From JBBRHQ01 sp963720735 (GTDB lineage: Bacteria > Actinomycetota > Thermoleophilia > Solirubrobacterales > 70-9), in NCBI GenBank assembly GCA_963720735.1, contig CAVRGL010000003.1, positions 1 to 64,000 on the forward strand: 64,000 nucleotides of DNA, read 5' to 3'. A model generated the notes under the pieces. That model was given only the letters and a program-made list of their open reading frames with translations, had not been told where the DNA came from and did not search any database. Below, piece by piece: positions 54,012 through 62,953 of this stretch (position 1 is the stretch's first letter; each line of letters starts with the position of its first letter). Position numbers and translations under genes: made by a program.

Positions 54012-54604
54012 CAGCCAATCTCGGGCGCGCGCAATTCTATTGCCTCGACCGCACGGCGTAGCTCGTCGCCGATGCCACATGCGGCGGCCGTTTCGACGGC
54101 CGCCTCACGGAGCCGTTCAGCGGCCCTCGGGTCGAGCGCCCTCGCACTGCGCTTCGCCGCGCGGGTCGCCTCCGAGGAGCCGCAGCCGACCGCGACCATC
54201 GCCGCCAGCCACAGTTCGTCGGAATGCGGGGGGGCGGGCTCGGCCTGGCTCGCGGCGGCGAGCGAGATCAGGTCGGAGAGCTCGAGGACCGCCTCTGAGT
54301 CCCCGAGGGCCGCCAGGCGCTCGATTCCCATCGCGTAGAGGTAGTCCCCGGCGAGCAGGGCCAGATCCGGGTCGTGGCCGGCGAGGACTCGGGGCACCCC
54401 GTAGTGAAGGAGGAAACCCTCGCGGACCGACTCGACCACCAGCGCGTACTCGCTCGGCGCCTCGGCCGCCCGGGGCCCAGCGGCGCAGAGCAGTCCGAGA
54501 GCAGGGTCCGCTTCGGGCTCGACCACGTAGGGGGAGATAACGGTCTCCCCCTCGCGCAGCACCCGCGCGATCTCCCTCAGCGCATCACCCGGCAGCACGC
54601 TCAA
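54011..54604 (-). CDS. Helical protein resembling a degenerate isoprenyl-synthase domain
   Basis: 197 residues from TTG 54604 (overlaps hemL stop). The segment DPDLALLAGDYLYAMGIERLAALGDSEAVLELSDLISLAA resembles the post-FARM helices of polyprenyl synthases (LAGDYL..A...LA..GD). There are no DDxxD motifs, so catalysis is not expected. Possible non-catalytic partner, like HepS-type components, or a menaquinol-complex factor. No firm family. Confidence 0.55.
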   Translation of the reverse strand: MSVLPGDALREIARVLREGETVISPYVVEPEADPALGLLCAAGPRAAEAPSEYALVVESVREGFLLHYGVPRVLAGHDPDLALLAGDYLYAMGIERLAALGDSEAVLELSDLISLAAASQAEPAPPHSDELWLAAMVAVGCGSSEATRAAKRSARALDPRAAERLREAAVETAAACGIGDELRRAVEAIELRAPEIG

Positions 54605-55869
54605 GCTAAGGCTTCCTCCAGCGATTCGGAAGCCGCCTCCAGGGTCGTCTCGATCGCCTCCTCGGTGTGCGCGAGGCTGACGAACCAGGCCTCGAACTGG
54701 GAGGGCGGCGGATAGACGCCGCGGTCGAGCATCGCCCGGCAGAAGCGGGCGTGGGCGTCGGTATCGCAGGCCGTGGCCCCGGCGAAGTCCTCGACGGGCA
54801 CCGGGCTGAAGAAGAGCGTCACCATGCCCGGGACCTCGGCCACCTGGAGCGGCAGGCCTGCGGCATGCCGGCGCAGGCCCGCGGCGAGCGAGGCGGTCAG
54901 CTCGCCGAGCCGGCGGTAGGCGGCGTGGTCGAGCCGCGCCAGGGTCGCCAGCCCCGCCGCCATCGCGAGCGGGTTGCCGGAAAGGGTCCCGGCCTGATAG
55001 ACGTCTCCGGCCGGCGAGACCCGCTCCATCAGCCCCCGCGGGCCGCCGAATGCAGCCGCCGGCAGACCACCACCGATCACCTTGCCGAAGACCGTCAGGT
55101 CGGCCTCGACGCCGTAGAGCTGCTGGGCGCCGCCGACCGCGACCCGGAACCCGGTTATCACCTCGTCGAAGACGAGCAGCGCCCCGGTCGCGGCACTCGC
55201 CTCGCGCAGGAAGGAGAGAAAGCCGTCGGCCGGCGGGACGACACCCATGTTCGCGGCCACCGGCTCGGCGAGCAACGCAGCGACCTGGTGCTCACCGAGC
55301 GCTGCGGCGACCGCGCCCCGATCGTTCCAGGGGACGACCACCGTGGTCGCGGCCTGAGCCGCCGTTACCCCGGGGCTCGCCGGGACCCCAAGCGTCGCCA
55401 TCCCCGAGCCCGCCTCGGCCAGCAGACCGTCGGAGTGGCCGTGGTAGGCGCCGGCGAACTTGACCACGGTCTCCCGGCCCGTCGCCGCGCGAGCGAGGCG
55501 CACCGCGCTCATCGCCGCCTCGGTGCCGGAGCTGGCCATGCGGACCATCTCCACCGACCCGACCCTCCGGCAGACCTCCTCCGCCAGCTCCACCTCCGCC
55601 GCGGTGGCGGCGCCGTAGCTCGTCCCCCTCGTCACGGCATCGCGGACCGCGGCGACCACGCCGGGCTCGGCGTGGCCGAGGATCAGCGGTCCCCAGGAGC
55701 AGACCCAGTCGATGTAGCGATTGCCGTCCACGTCGATCAGCTCGCAGCCCTCGCCGCGCTCGATGAAGGCCGGCTCGCGGCCGATCTGGCGCATCGCCCT
55801 TACCGGAGAGTTGACCCCGCCGGGGAGGGCGCGCAGGGCACGCTCGTAGAGCTCTGCGGATCGGCTCAT
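54601..55869 (-). CDS. hemL: Glutamate-1-semialdehyde 2,1-aminomutase
   Basis: 422 residues. Makes 5-aminolevulinate from glutamate-1-semialdehyde (C5 route). PGGVNSPVRAM, WVCSWGPLILGHAEP, SSGTEAAMSAVRLARAATGR, KFAGAYHGHSDGLLAEAGSG, FDEVITGFRV and K263 in VFGKVIGGGLPAAAFGG (PLP Schiff base). ATG 55869 is chosen; upstream frame lies in non-conserved sequence. hemA is not in the window. Confidence 0.96.
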   Translation of the reverse strand: MSRSAELYERALRALPGGVNSPVRAMRQIGREPAFIERGEGCELIDVDGNRYIDWVCSWGPLILGHAEPGVVAAVRDAVTRGTSYGAATAAEVELAEEVCRRVGSVEMVRMASSGTEAAMSAVRLARAATGRETVVKFAGAYHGHSDGLLAEAGSGMATLGVPASPGVTAAQAATTVVVPWNDRGAVAAALGEHQVAALLAEPVAANMGVVPPADGFLSFLREASAATGALLVFDEVITGFRVAVGGAQQLYGVEADLTVFGKVIGGGLPAAAFGGPRGLMERVSPAGDVYQAGTLSGNPLAMAAGLATLARLDHAAYRRLGELTASLAAGLRRHAAGLPLQVAEVPGMVTLFFSPVPVEDFAGATACDTDAHARFCRAMLDRGVYPPPSQFEAWFVSLAHTEEAIETTLEAASESLEEALA

Positions 55870-55898
55870 CCGGGCAAGCCGGCGCGCCCGGCGGCGAC

Positions 55899-56999
55899 CT
55901 AGGAGTGCGCGGCTTCCCAGGCCGCGTACTCGTCGGTGAAGTAGCGCAGTCGGACCTTCTTGTACTCGGTCGAGGAGTAGAGGGTGGCCCGGTCGTCCTC
56001 GCCGATCCGGCATTCCTCGGCGATCGCGTCGAGAACCGCGTCGCATTCCTGCTTCGAGCGACCGTGGGCCATGGTGAAGACGCTGTAGGGCCAGTCCGGG
56101 TAGGTGGGGCGCTGATAGCAGTGGGAGATCCCCCGGAACGACGCCATCCGCTGCCCGGTCTCGGCGATCTCCCCCTCGGGGATCCTCCAGACCCCCATCC
56201 CGTTCGCCGAGAAACCGGCCCGGCGGTGGTAGAGGATCGCCGCCACCCGGCGCAGCAGGCGGCGCTCGACCATCCCCCCGAGATGGGCGAGGAAGTCCTC
56301 GACGCTCATCCCGCTTGCGGCGGCGGCCTCGTCGTAGGGGCGCTCGACCGGCTCCATCGGGCCCTGGAGCGCGCGGATGACGCCGACGTCGCGATCGTCG
56401 TAGGGCTGCGCCTCGAGCTCGCGGGGGGGCGAAGACTCGGCGGCTGCGGCGGCGAGCGTCTCGGTCCCCTTCTCCATCTCCAGGTTCATGTTGATCTTGA
56501 ACAGGGTCAGGGTGGGAAGCTGGCGCATCGAGGAGGCGCCGGTCTCGCGCATCAGCACCTCGAGCGTCCGCTCGAGGCCGAGCTCGGAGTCGGGCGGCGT
56601 GGCGATCGTGAACCAGAGGTTGAAGTCGTGGGTGCGCAGGTAGTTGTGGGAGACGCCGGGATGGGAGTTGACGATCGCCGCGGCGCGCTGCGGGTTCTCC
56701 GCGTCCACCTTGGCCGCGACCAGCATCGAGGAGTAGCCGAGGGCGCGGGTGTCGAAGATCGGGGTGATCTCCCGGATGATCCGCTCGTCGAGAAGGCGCC
56801 TGGTGCGCTCCAGCAGCTCCTCGACCGGCATCCCGGCCTCCGCGGCGAGCGGCGTGAACGGCTCGGCCTCCAGCGGGAAGCTCGACTGCAGCAGGTTCAT
56901 CAGCCGCTTGTCGGCCGCGTCGAGCGGCACCGCCGAGCCGTCCTTGCGCGAGCGGACCTTTGGCTGCGCTGCCGCCGCGCGGGCGTCTATGCCAGCCAT
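55899..56999 (-). CDS. Fused siroheme decarboxylase-like (AhbA-AhbB type) Lrp/AsnC-fold protein
   Basis: 366 residues in two Lrp/AsnC-like halves (about 25-185 and 200-355). First half: GVSHNYLRTHDFNLWFTIATP. Second half: GFSANGMGVWRIPE and GISHCYQRPTYPDWPYSVFTMAHG. These are signatures of AhbA/AhbB and NirD/L/G/H, which decarboxylate siroheme. Normally separate genes; here one chain. Usually annotated as Lrp regulators. Lies between hemB and hemL, overlapping hemB by 13 bases, so a tetrapyrrole role is likely. Confidence 0.8.
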   Translation of the reverse strand: MAGIDARAAAAQPKVRSRKDGSAVPLDAADKRLMNLLQSSFPLEAEPFTPLAAEAGMPVEELLERTRRLLDERIIREITPIFDTRALGYSSMLVAAKVDAENPQRAAAIVNSHPGVSHNYLRTHDFNLWFTIATPPDSELGLERTLEVLMRETGASSMRQLPTLTLFKINMNLEMEKGTETLAAAAAESSPPRELEAQPYDDRDVGVIRALQGPMEPVERPYDEAAAASGMSVEDFLAHLGGMVERRLLRRVAAILYHRRAGFSANGMGVWRIPEGEIAETGQRMASFRGISHCYQRPTYPDWPYSVFTMAHGRSKQECDAVLDAIAEECRIGEDDRATLYSSTEYKKVRLRYFTDEYAAWEAAHS

Positions 57000-57958
57000 T
57001 CCGCCGCCTGCTTCGCGTAGTAGGTGATCACGACGTCGACGCCGGCCCGTCGGATCGAGGTCAAGGTCTCGAGCACCGCCTGGCGCTCCTCCAGCCACCC
57101 GCTCTCGGCCGCCGCCTTGATCATCGAGTACTCGCCGGAGACCTGATAGGCGGCCAGTGGCGCACCGGTCTCCAGCTTCACCCGGCGGATCACGTCCAGG
57201 TAGGGGAGCGCCGGCTTGACCATCAGCATGTCGGCGCCCTCTTCGAGGTCGAGCTCGGCCTCGCGCACCGCCTCGGCGGCGTTAGCCGGGTCCATCTGAT
57301 AGCCGCGGCGGTCGCCGAACTCGGGGGCAGATGCGGCGGCGTCACGGAAGGGACCGTAGAAGGCCGAGGCGTACTTGGCGCTGTAGGCGATGATCGGCAC
57401 GGAGGCGTGGCCCTCCTCGTCGAGCTGGTGGCGGATCGCGCCGACACGGCCGTCCATCATGTCGCTGGGCGCGACCGCGTCGGCGCCCGCCTCGGCGTGT
57501 GAGATCGCGGTCCTGGCCAGCAGCTCCAGGGTGATGTCGTTCTCGACCTGGCCGTCGCGCACGAAGCCGCAGTGGCCGTGCGATGTGTACTCGCAGAGGC
57601 AGACGTCGGTGAAGACGAGCAGCTCGGGGCGCTCCTCCTTCAGTGCCCGGACGGCCAGCTGGACCACGCCCTCGGCGTCGTAGGCGCCGGAGCCAACCTC
57701 GTCCTTGTCGGCGGGGATGCCAAAGAGCAGCACCGCTCCGACCCCGGCATCGGCGACCGCTGTCGCCTCCTCGACCAGCTCCGAGATCGAGAGGCGCTCG
57801 ACCCCCGGCATCGAGGGCACCGCCTCCCGGACCCCTTCCCCGGCGACGACGAACAACGGCTGGATCAGCTGCGAGGCCCGCAGCTCGGTCTCGCGGACCA
57901 GGTCGCGCAGCGCCGGCTTGGCGCGGAGCCGGCGCATGCGGGTCGCGGGAAAGGCCAT
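56987..57958 (-). CDS. hemB: Delta-aminolevulinic acid dehydratase (porphobilinogen synthase)
   Basis: 323 residues. Condenses two 5-aminolevulinates. Zinc-type site CLCEYTSHGHCG (C120, C122, C130), Schiff-base lysines in YSAKYASAFYGPFR and MVKPALPYLD, and SPMMDGR-like APSDMMDGRV. TAGAAT seven bases before the ATG is a strong leaderless-type promoter. Confidence 0.97.
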   Translation of the reverse strand: MAFPATRMRRLRAKPALRDLVRETELRASQLIQPLFVVAGEGVREAVPSMPGVERLSISELVEEATAVADAGVGAVLLFGIPADKDEVGSGAYDAEGVVQLAVRALKEERPELLVFTDVCLCEYTSHGHCGFVRDGQVENDITLELLARTAISHAEAGADAVAPSDMMDGRVGAIRHQLDEEGHASVPIIAYSAKYASAFYGPFRDAAASAPEFGDRRGYQMDPANAAEAVREAELDLEEGADMLMVKPALPYLDVIRRVKLETGAPLAAYQVSGEYSMIKAAAESGWLEERQAVLETLTSIRRAGVDVVITYYAKQAAEWLA

Positions 57959-57965
57959 GGGCCCG

Positions 57966-57971
57966 ATTCTA
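57966..57971 (-). promoter_or_regulatory. Leaderless-type -10 box of hemB
   Basis: TAGAAT on the minus strand, close to consensus, ends seven bases before ATG 57958; no Shine-Dalgarno sequence. It lies in the 16-base gap after the ABC permease gene. Confidence 0.6.
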
Positions 57972-57974
57972 GGG

Positions 57975-59327
57975 TCAGACGCTGGTGAACCGGCGCAGCG
58001 AGAGGCGAGCGAGCAGGCCGTAGGCGAGGATGAGCACGGCGAGATGGAGCAGCGGGCCGCCGAGGGCGGAGCCGTTCTCGTCGAGGGCGGAGGTGATTGC
58101 GCTGAGCGCCGGCTTGAACGGGAACAGGGCGGCGATCACCCGCACCACATCGTAGAGGCCGGTGCCGATCGTTCCCGAGGGGATCAGCGACAGCAGGGCG
58201 ACCGGTAGCGAGACCATGAAGGCAAGCAGCGAGGCCGCGCGGACCTCGCGGGCGACCGCGCCCAGGGCGGCGCCGGCGGCGGCGAACCCGGCCCCGCCGA
58301 CGGCGATCGCGAGCACCCAGAGGCCGAAGCGGCTCCAGTCCAGGTTGACGAAGATCTCCAGCCCCGCCAGCATCAGCAGCGTCACAACCAGTCCCACCGC
58401 GGCACCGAGGCCGATCTTCTCGACCAGCAGCCCCGCCCTCGAGACCAGGCCCCCGCGGGTGAGGCGCGCGAAGACGTTCTCCTCCCGCTCCAGCGCCAGC
58501 GAGCCGGAGACCAGCAGCACGGTGACAAACATCAGGGTGAAGGTCGCGGCGACGGCGATTGCGAAGATGTCGAGCGGCGGGGTCTCACCGCTGATCACCG
58601 TCTTCTGCACCTGAATCGGCTCCGCCACCGAGTTGAGCAGGGGACCGGCGAGGTCGAGGTTGTCGCGGGCCAGGGCGGCGAACCGGGTGACCTCGTCGAG
58701 CGGTCCTCGCGCAGCCGCCGGCACGACAGGACGCAGCGTCTGCAGGATTCGGGCGCTCGCCTTCAGCCCGAGGATCTGGAAGGACTGTCCAAAGAAGTCG
58801 AAGTGCCCGCCGTTGAGGATCAGGTTGAGGTAGCTGCTGCCGCTGCGGGCGACCTGCCTGGCGATCACCAGATTCGCCTGGGCGAGCAGCGAGGTGATCC
58901 GATCGTCGACCAGCCGAGCCTTGACTGGGTCATCCTGGTTGACGATCACCTCGACCTTCGGATGGCCCGCGTTCAGCGAGGAGAGCGAGTTGACCTGCTC
59001 GGCGAGGTCGCGGGGAAGGATCAGGGCTGCGAGCACATCGCCCGAGGTGACCTTGCTGATCGCCTCCGCCCGGGATTGGACCCGGACGCACTCGATCCTG
59101 CTGCAGAGCCGGTTGCGGGCCCCGACCGTGCTGAAATTGCTGCCGCCGACCTGGACCGCGGTCCCCTTCGGCACCTGGTTGAGGAAGGCGACCCGCGGCT
59201 TTTCCGGGCCTCTGGAGATCGCAAAGCCGACCAGCAGCGCGATCAGCACCGGGTAGGCGACCAGCAGGAAGGCCTGCAGCGGCGAGCGCCGCAGGATCTG
59301 CAGGTCCTTGAAGAGCAGCCAGCGCAT
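57975..59327 (-). CDS. ABC-2 type transporter permease
   Basis: 450 residues from ATG 59327: one N-terminal membrane segment (about 20-40), a large extracytoplasmic domain (about 45-255), then five membrane segments. The FARLTRGGLVSRAGLLVEKI loop is typical of ABC-2 permeases (YhgE/NatB-like layout). Two bases separate it from the ATPase. Substrate unknown, export likely. Confidence 0.8.
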   Translation of the reverse strand: MRWLLFKDLQILRRSPLQAFLLVAYPVLIALLVGFAISRGPEKPRVAFLNQVPKGTAVQVGGSNFSTVGARNRLCSRIECVRVQSRAEAISKVTSGDVLAALILPRDLAEQVNSLSSLNAGHPKVEVIVNQDDPVKARLVDDRITSLLAQANLVIARQVARSGSSYLNLILNGGHFDFFGQSFQILGLKASARILQTLRPVVPAAARGPLDEVTRFAALARDNLDLAGPLLNSVAEPIQVQKTVISGETPPLDIFAIAVAATFTLMFVTVLLVSGSLALEREENVFARLTRGGLVSRAGLLVEKIGLGAAVGLVVTLLMLAGLEIFVNLDWSRFGLWVLAIAVGGAGFAAAGAALGAVAREVRAASLLAFMVSLPVALLSLIPSGTIGTGLYDVVRVIAALFPFKPALSAITSALDENGSALGGPLLHLAVLILAYGLLARLSLRRFTSV

Positions 59328-59329
59328 GG

Positions 59330-60076
59330 TCAGTGACCGCGGTGCTGGAGGTAGGTGACGAAGGCGGTTTCGAAGTCCCGGTTGGCGGCCTCGGGGGCCT
59401 CTTCGGAGACCGCAGCCCGAAGGCCTTCCGCCGGTCCGTCGAACAGGGCCTCGCCGTCGGCGAGGACCAGCAGCCGCTGTCCGTAGCGCTCCGCCTCCTG
59501 GATGTTGTGGGTGGAGAAGATCACCGTCGTCCCACCTCCGGCGAGCGCCGAGACGAACTCCCATAGCCGGGCCCGCTGGCGTGGATCGAGGCCGACGCTG
59601 GGCTCGTCGAGGAGGAGGACGACGGGCCGGGCGAGCAGGCCGATCGCGATGTTGACGCGCTGCTGGTTCCCTCCGGAGAGACGGGCGATCTGGTCGGTGC
59701 GGCGCTCTTCGAGCCCGGTCAGCTCGAGCATCTCCCGCACCGTCGCCTCGGGATCGGAATGGCCCTCGAGGCGGGCGAAGAGGCGCAGGTTCTCCTCCAC
59801 CGTGAGCCGCCGGTAGAGCGCGGCCTGCTGGGGCACCCAGCCGACCTCGCCGCCGGGAAGGCGAACCTCGCCCTCGTCGGCGCGGACGATCCCGGCGAGG
59901 ATCGAGAGCAGCGTCGTCTTGCCGGCGCCGTTCGGCCCGATCACCGCCAACAGCTCCCCGGGCTGGGCCTGGAAGTCGATACCGCGCAGAGCGGCGCGCT
60001 TCCCGTAGCGCTTGACCAGGCCGTGTGCCTCCAGGGCCGAGCCTGAGACCTCGGCCTGCTCCGTCTCCTCTCTCAT
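59330..60076 (-). CDS. ABC transporter ATP-binding protein
   Basis: 248 residues. Walker A GPNGAGKTT, Q-loop WVPQQAALY, signature LSGGNQQRVNIAIGL, Walker B VLLLDEPSVGLDP and H-loop FSTHN. Partner of the ABC-2 permease downstream. Confidence 0.95.
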   Translation of the reverse strand: MREETEQAEVSGSALEAHGLVKRYGKRAALRGIDFQAQPGELLAVIGPNGAGKTTLLSILAGIVRADEGEVRLPGGEVGWVPQQAALYRRLTVEENLRLFARLEGHSDPEATVREMLELTGLEERRTDQIARLSGGNQQRVNIAIGLLARPVVLLLDEPSVGLDPRQRARLWEFVSALAGGGTTVIFSTHNIQEAERYGQRLLVLADGEALFDGPAEGLRAAVSEEAPEAANRDFETAFVTYLQHRGH

Positions 60077-60129
60077 CGCGCGCGGAACGCTAGCGACGCA
60101 TCCTCAAGGGAGCGCCAAAGGGGATCATC

Positions 60130-60135
60130 TAGGGT
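60130..60135 (+). promoter_or_regulatory. Candidate leaderless -10 box of ymdB
   Basis: TAGGGT ends seven bases before GTG 60143; no Shine-Dalgarno sequence. Confidence 0.5.
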
Positions 60136-60142
60136 CAGTCCC

Positions 60143-60916
60143 GTGCGCATCCTGTTCATCGGTGACGTGGTCGGAAGCCCCGGGCGCCACGGGCTCTCGG
60201 CGACGATGCCACAGCTTCGTGAGGATCATCGGCCCGACCTGGTGATCGTCAACGGCGAGAACTCGGCCGGCGGTATCGGGATCACCGAGAAGGCCGCTGG
60301 GCAGCTCTTCGCGGCCGGCGCCGACGTGATCACCACCGGCAACCACGTCTACCGCCACCGCGACTTCTATGACTACCTGGAGCGCTCCGAGAGGGTTCTC
60401 CGCCCGGCCAACTATCCACGGGCCAATCCCGGCCGCGGCCACACGGTCGTCGAGTCCGAAGCGGGAAGGCTCGGGGTGGTCAACCTCAGCGGCGCCGCCG
60501 GGCTGCGGGTGGCGCGCTCGCCCTTCCACGAGGTCGACGGGCTGCTCGAGCGGCTCGACGCCGATGCAGTCGTCGTCGACTTCCACGCCGAGATGACCAG
60601 CGAGAAGGTGGCGATGGGCTGGCACCTGGACGGCCGAGTCGCCGCGGTGCTCGGCACCCACACGCACGTTCCCACCGCCGACTGCCGGGTCCTCCCCGGT
60701 GGCACCGCCCACATCAGCGACGTCGGGATGACGGGCTCGCGAGCGGGAGTGATCGGGGTGAAGCGCGATCAGGCGCTGGAGTCGATGATCACGCAGATGC
60801 CGGTTCGCTTCGAGACCGCCGAAGAGGACGTCTGGGTGATGGGGGTCCTGGTCGTGGCTCGGCCCGATGGTCTGGCGGAGTCGATCGAGCAGATCCTGCT
60901 TCCGGCTGCGGCCTGA
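60143..60916 (+). CDS. ymdB: YmdB-family metallophosphoesterase
   Basis: 257 residues. Metal-binding motifs FIGDVVGSPGR (D8), VNGENSAGGIGI, TTGNHVYRHRD, VDFHAEMTSEK and GTHTHVPTADCR are all present. Family members hydrolyse 2',3'-cyclic nucleotides and influence RNA turnover; in many genomes ymdB lies near rny. Alone here. The 3' end overlaps the convergent membrane protein by 128 bases. Confidence 0.92.
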   Translation: MRILFIGDVVGSPGRHGLSATMPQLREDHRPDLVIVNGENSAGGIGITEKAAGQLFAAGADVITTGNHVYRHRDFYDYLERSERVLRPANYPRANPGRGHTVVESEAGRLGVVNLSGAAGLRVARSPFHEVDGLLERLDADAVVVDFHAEMTSEKVAMGWHLDGRVAAVLGTHTHVPTADCRVLPGGTAHISDVGMTGSRAGVIGVKRDQALESMITQMPVRFETAEEDVWVMGVLVVARPDGLAESIEQILLPAAA

Positions 60917-62546
60917 GACCGGCAAGCGCCACCAGGACCAGCGGCAGGAACCAGACGATGTAGAGGTAGAACCAGTGCTCGGCGGTCAGCTCGACCGCGA
61001 TCAGCAGGGCGCCACCGAGGGCGGCGACCTGGACGAGGCTCTTGCGGCGGGGAAGGAAGGCGAGCACCAGGGCGAGCAGCGCGGTCGCGACGATGATCGC
61101 CCCACGCAGCGGCTCCAGCGAGGGGACCTGGCCCCAGATGCCGAAGGGGCTGTCGCGGCCGGCCTGGTAGCCCAGCGTGCGGTCGTAGAAAGTCGACAGG
61201 CCCGGGTCGAGCAGCGTTTGCAGCATCACCAGTAGCGAGACCGAGGCGAAGGCAATGATGAAGGCGCCGGGACCGCGGGTCCTGTCACGGAACCGGGCCG
61301 GGCGCTCGGCGCTCGAGGGGTCGTAGGTGGCGAGCATCGGGGCAAGGACCACCGGGGCGAACTTGGTGAAGGTGGCGAGAGCGAGCATCGCGCCGCGGGC
61401 AACCGGCCTGGCGATCAGGACGAGAGTCGCGATCAGCAGCACGGCGACCAGGGTGTCGTTGGAGTTGGACTCGAGCACGTATGCGGTGTAGGGATAGGCG
61501 GCCCAGGCGAAGCCGAGGGTGGCGGCGAGCATCGAACCCGGCGGGCCGCGCCGCATCCGGTGGCCGAGCAGGAGCAGCAGGGCGAAGGCCGCGAGATCGA
61601 AGCAGACCGCGGCGGCGTGGCCGGCCGGGAGGTCGTCCCAGCTGCCGCTCCAGGGGAAGATCTGCTCGAAGGGGACGTAGGCGTAGTAGTTGACCGGGCC
61701 GTAGGTGTCGCCCTCGGAGACGTCGCTGGGGAAGTTGTCGTAGAGCTGCTTGCCGTCGGCGATCCGGTCGGCTCCGACCACCCCTGCGTAGCCGACGTCG
61801 ATCACCCCGGAGTCGGCCAGGTTGAGCCCGACCCGGAAGCCGACCAGGAAGAGAGCGGCGATCAGCAGCCACTTCGCCGGCCAGACCGGGCGCAGGCCCT
61901 CACCGCGCCCTCGCCACCCGATCCACAGCATGCGCGCCAGCAGGTAGAGCATCGGCGGATAGGCCAGAGGGACCGAGACCCCGATCTGCGCCCGGTTGAA
62001 GAAGAAGTTGGAGACGGCGAAGCCGAGCAGCACCAGCAGGTCGAGGTTGGCGGCCCGCCAGGGCCGGCGCCAATCGAACAACCCGACCAGGAAGGCGAGG
62101 CAGAGCGGGATGAAGACGTAGGGGGCGTTGAGCTTGTGCCCAAACGCTCCCGAGTAGCCGCGGGCCATCTTCCAGGCGACCTGGTAGCCGGTCCACGACT
62201 CCCGCACCAGGCCGGTTGCGGGATCGACGAGGACCAGGGCGACCTCGTCATCGTGCGCGAAGTAACCGACCTCCCAGTTGCCGTCGACGAGGCTGGCACT
62301 CGAGGTCATCCTCGGGTGCTCGCGGCGCTCGGCGATCACCTTGGGATCGCGGTCGGCGATCCGGGTGGCCCGCTCCGGACTCACCTTCGCCGGCCCGGAC
62401 GAGGGGGTGGTCACGGTCACCGTCGGCCCTGCCGCGCTCGCCGTCGCAGGAACGCAGAGCCCGACAAGCGCCACTGCCGCGACGGCCCAGCGCGGACTGC
62501 CCCTGCCCCGGCTCAGCGTCCCGCCCGGCCCTAGGAGAAGGTCCAC
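60789..62546 (-). CDS. GT-C-like polytopic membrane protein
   Basis: 585 residues: signal-like head, an extracytoplasmic domain with VNGNWEVGYFAHDDEVALVLVDP-like sequence (about 40-125, PepSY-like strand pattern), then ten or more membrane segments. NFFFNRAQIGVSVPLAYPP, DTYGPVNYYAYVPFEQ and ESNSNDTLVAVLL are in the loop positions of DUF2029/GT87-type glycosyltransferases. Donor and acceptor unknown. The last 43 codons are antisense to ymdB and low-complexity (Pro/Arg/Ser). Confidence 0.65.
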   Translation of the reverse strand: MDLLLGPGGTLSRGRGSPRWAVAAVALVGLCVPATASAAGPTVTVTTPSSGPAKVSPERATRIADRDPKVIAERREHPRMTSSASLVDGNWEVGYFAHDDEVALVLVDPATGLVRESWTGYQVAWKMARGYSGAFGHKLNAPYVFIPLCLAFLVGLFDWRRPWRAANLDLLVLLGFAVSNFFFNRAQIGVSVPLAYPPMLYLLARMLWIGWRGRGEGLRPVWPAKWLLIAALFLVGFRVGLNLADSGVIDVGYAGVVGADRIADGKQLYDNFPSDVSEGDTYGPVNYYAYVPFEQIFPWSGSWDDLPAGHAAAVCFDLAAFALLLLLGHRMRRGPPGSMLAATLGFAWAAYPYTAYVLESNSNDTLVAVLLIATLVLIARPVARGAMLALATFTKFAPVVLAPMLATYDPSSAERPARFRDRTRGPGAFIIAFASVSLLVMLQTLLDPGLSTFYDRTLGYQAGRDSPFGIWGQVPSLEPLRGAIIVATALLALVLAFLPRRKSLVQVAALGGALLIAVELTAEHWFYLYIVWFLPLVLVALAGLRPQPEAGSARSTPPDHRAEPRPGPPSPRRPLRRSRSEPASA

Positions 62547-62953
62547 AGCTTGTTCCCCACGAAGTTGACCGGCATCGCGGTCGCGACCGCGATCGCCTGC
62601 GAGGGGAGCTCCCCGAGGCCGGCGGCGATAAGCACCTCGAGCAGGAGCAGGTTCACCCCGAGGGCGCCGACGCTGATCGTGAAGAAGCGGATCGCCTGGA
62701 ACCCGGCGTGGCCGTCAGACGCCCGAAAGGTCCAGTGCCGGTTCCAGTAGAAGTTGCTGGAGACGGCGACGACGAAGGCGCCGATCGCCGCCAGGACGTG
62801 GTGCAGGGAGAGGGCCTGGTTGAGGACCGCGAAGACGGCGAGGTTGATCACGTAGCCGGAGAGGCCGACCAGGCCGAAGCGGAGAAGCTGGGCCCAGTTG
62901 GCCGGCTGGCGCGCCCCGACCCCGATCCGCCTGGCGGTCGCCACCGGGCTCAT
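62531..62953 (-). CDS. GtrA-family membrane protein
   Basis: 140 residues from ATG 62953, four membrane segments: RFGLVGLSGYVINLAVFAVL, SSNFYWNRHWTF and the closing PVNFVGNKLWTF are the GtrA signatures. GtrA-like proteins help flip polyprenyl-phosphate-sugars. Overlaps the phosphatase stop by four bases and the GT-C-like start by 16 bases, forming one operon. Confidence 0.88.
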   Translation of the reverse strand: MSPVATARRIGVGARQPANWAQLLRFGLVGLSGYVINLAVFAVLNQALSLHHVLAAIGAFVVAVSSNFYWNRHWTFRASDGHAGFQAIRFFTISVGALGVNLLLLEVLIAAGLGELPSQAIAVATAMPVNFVGNKLWTFS

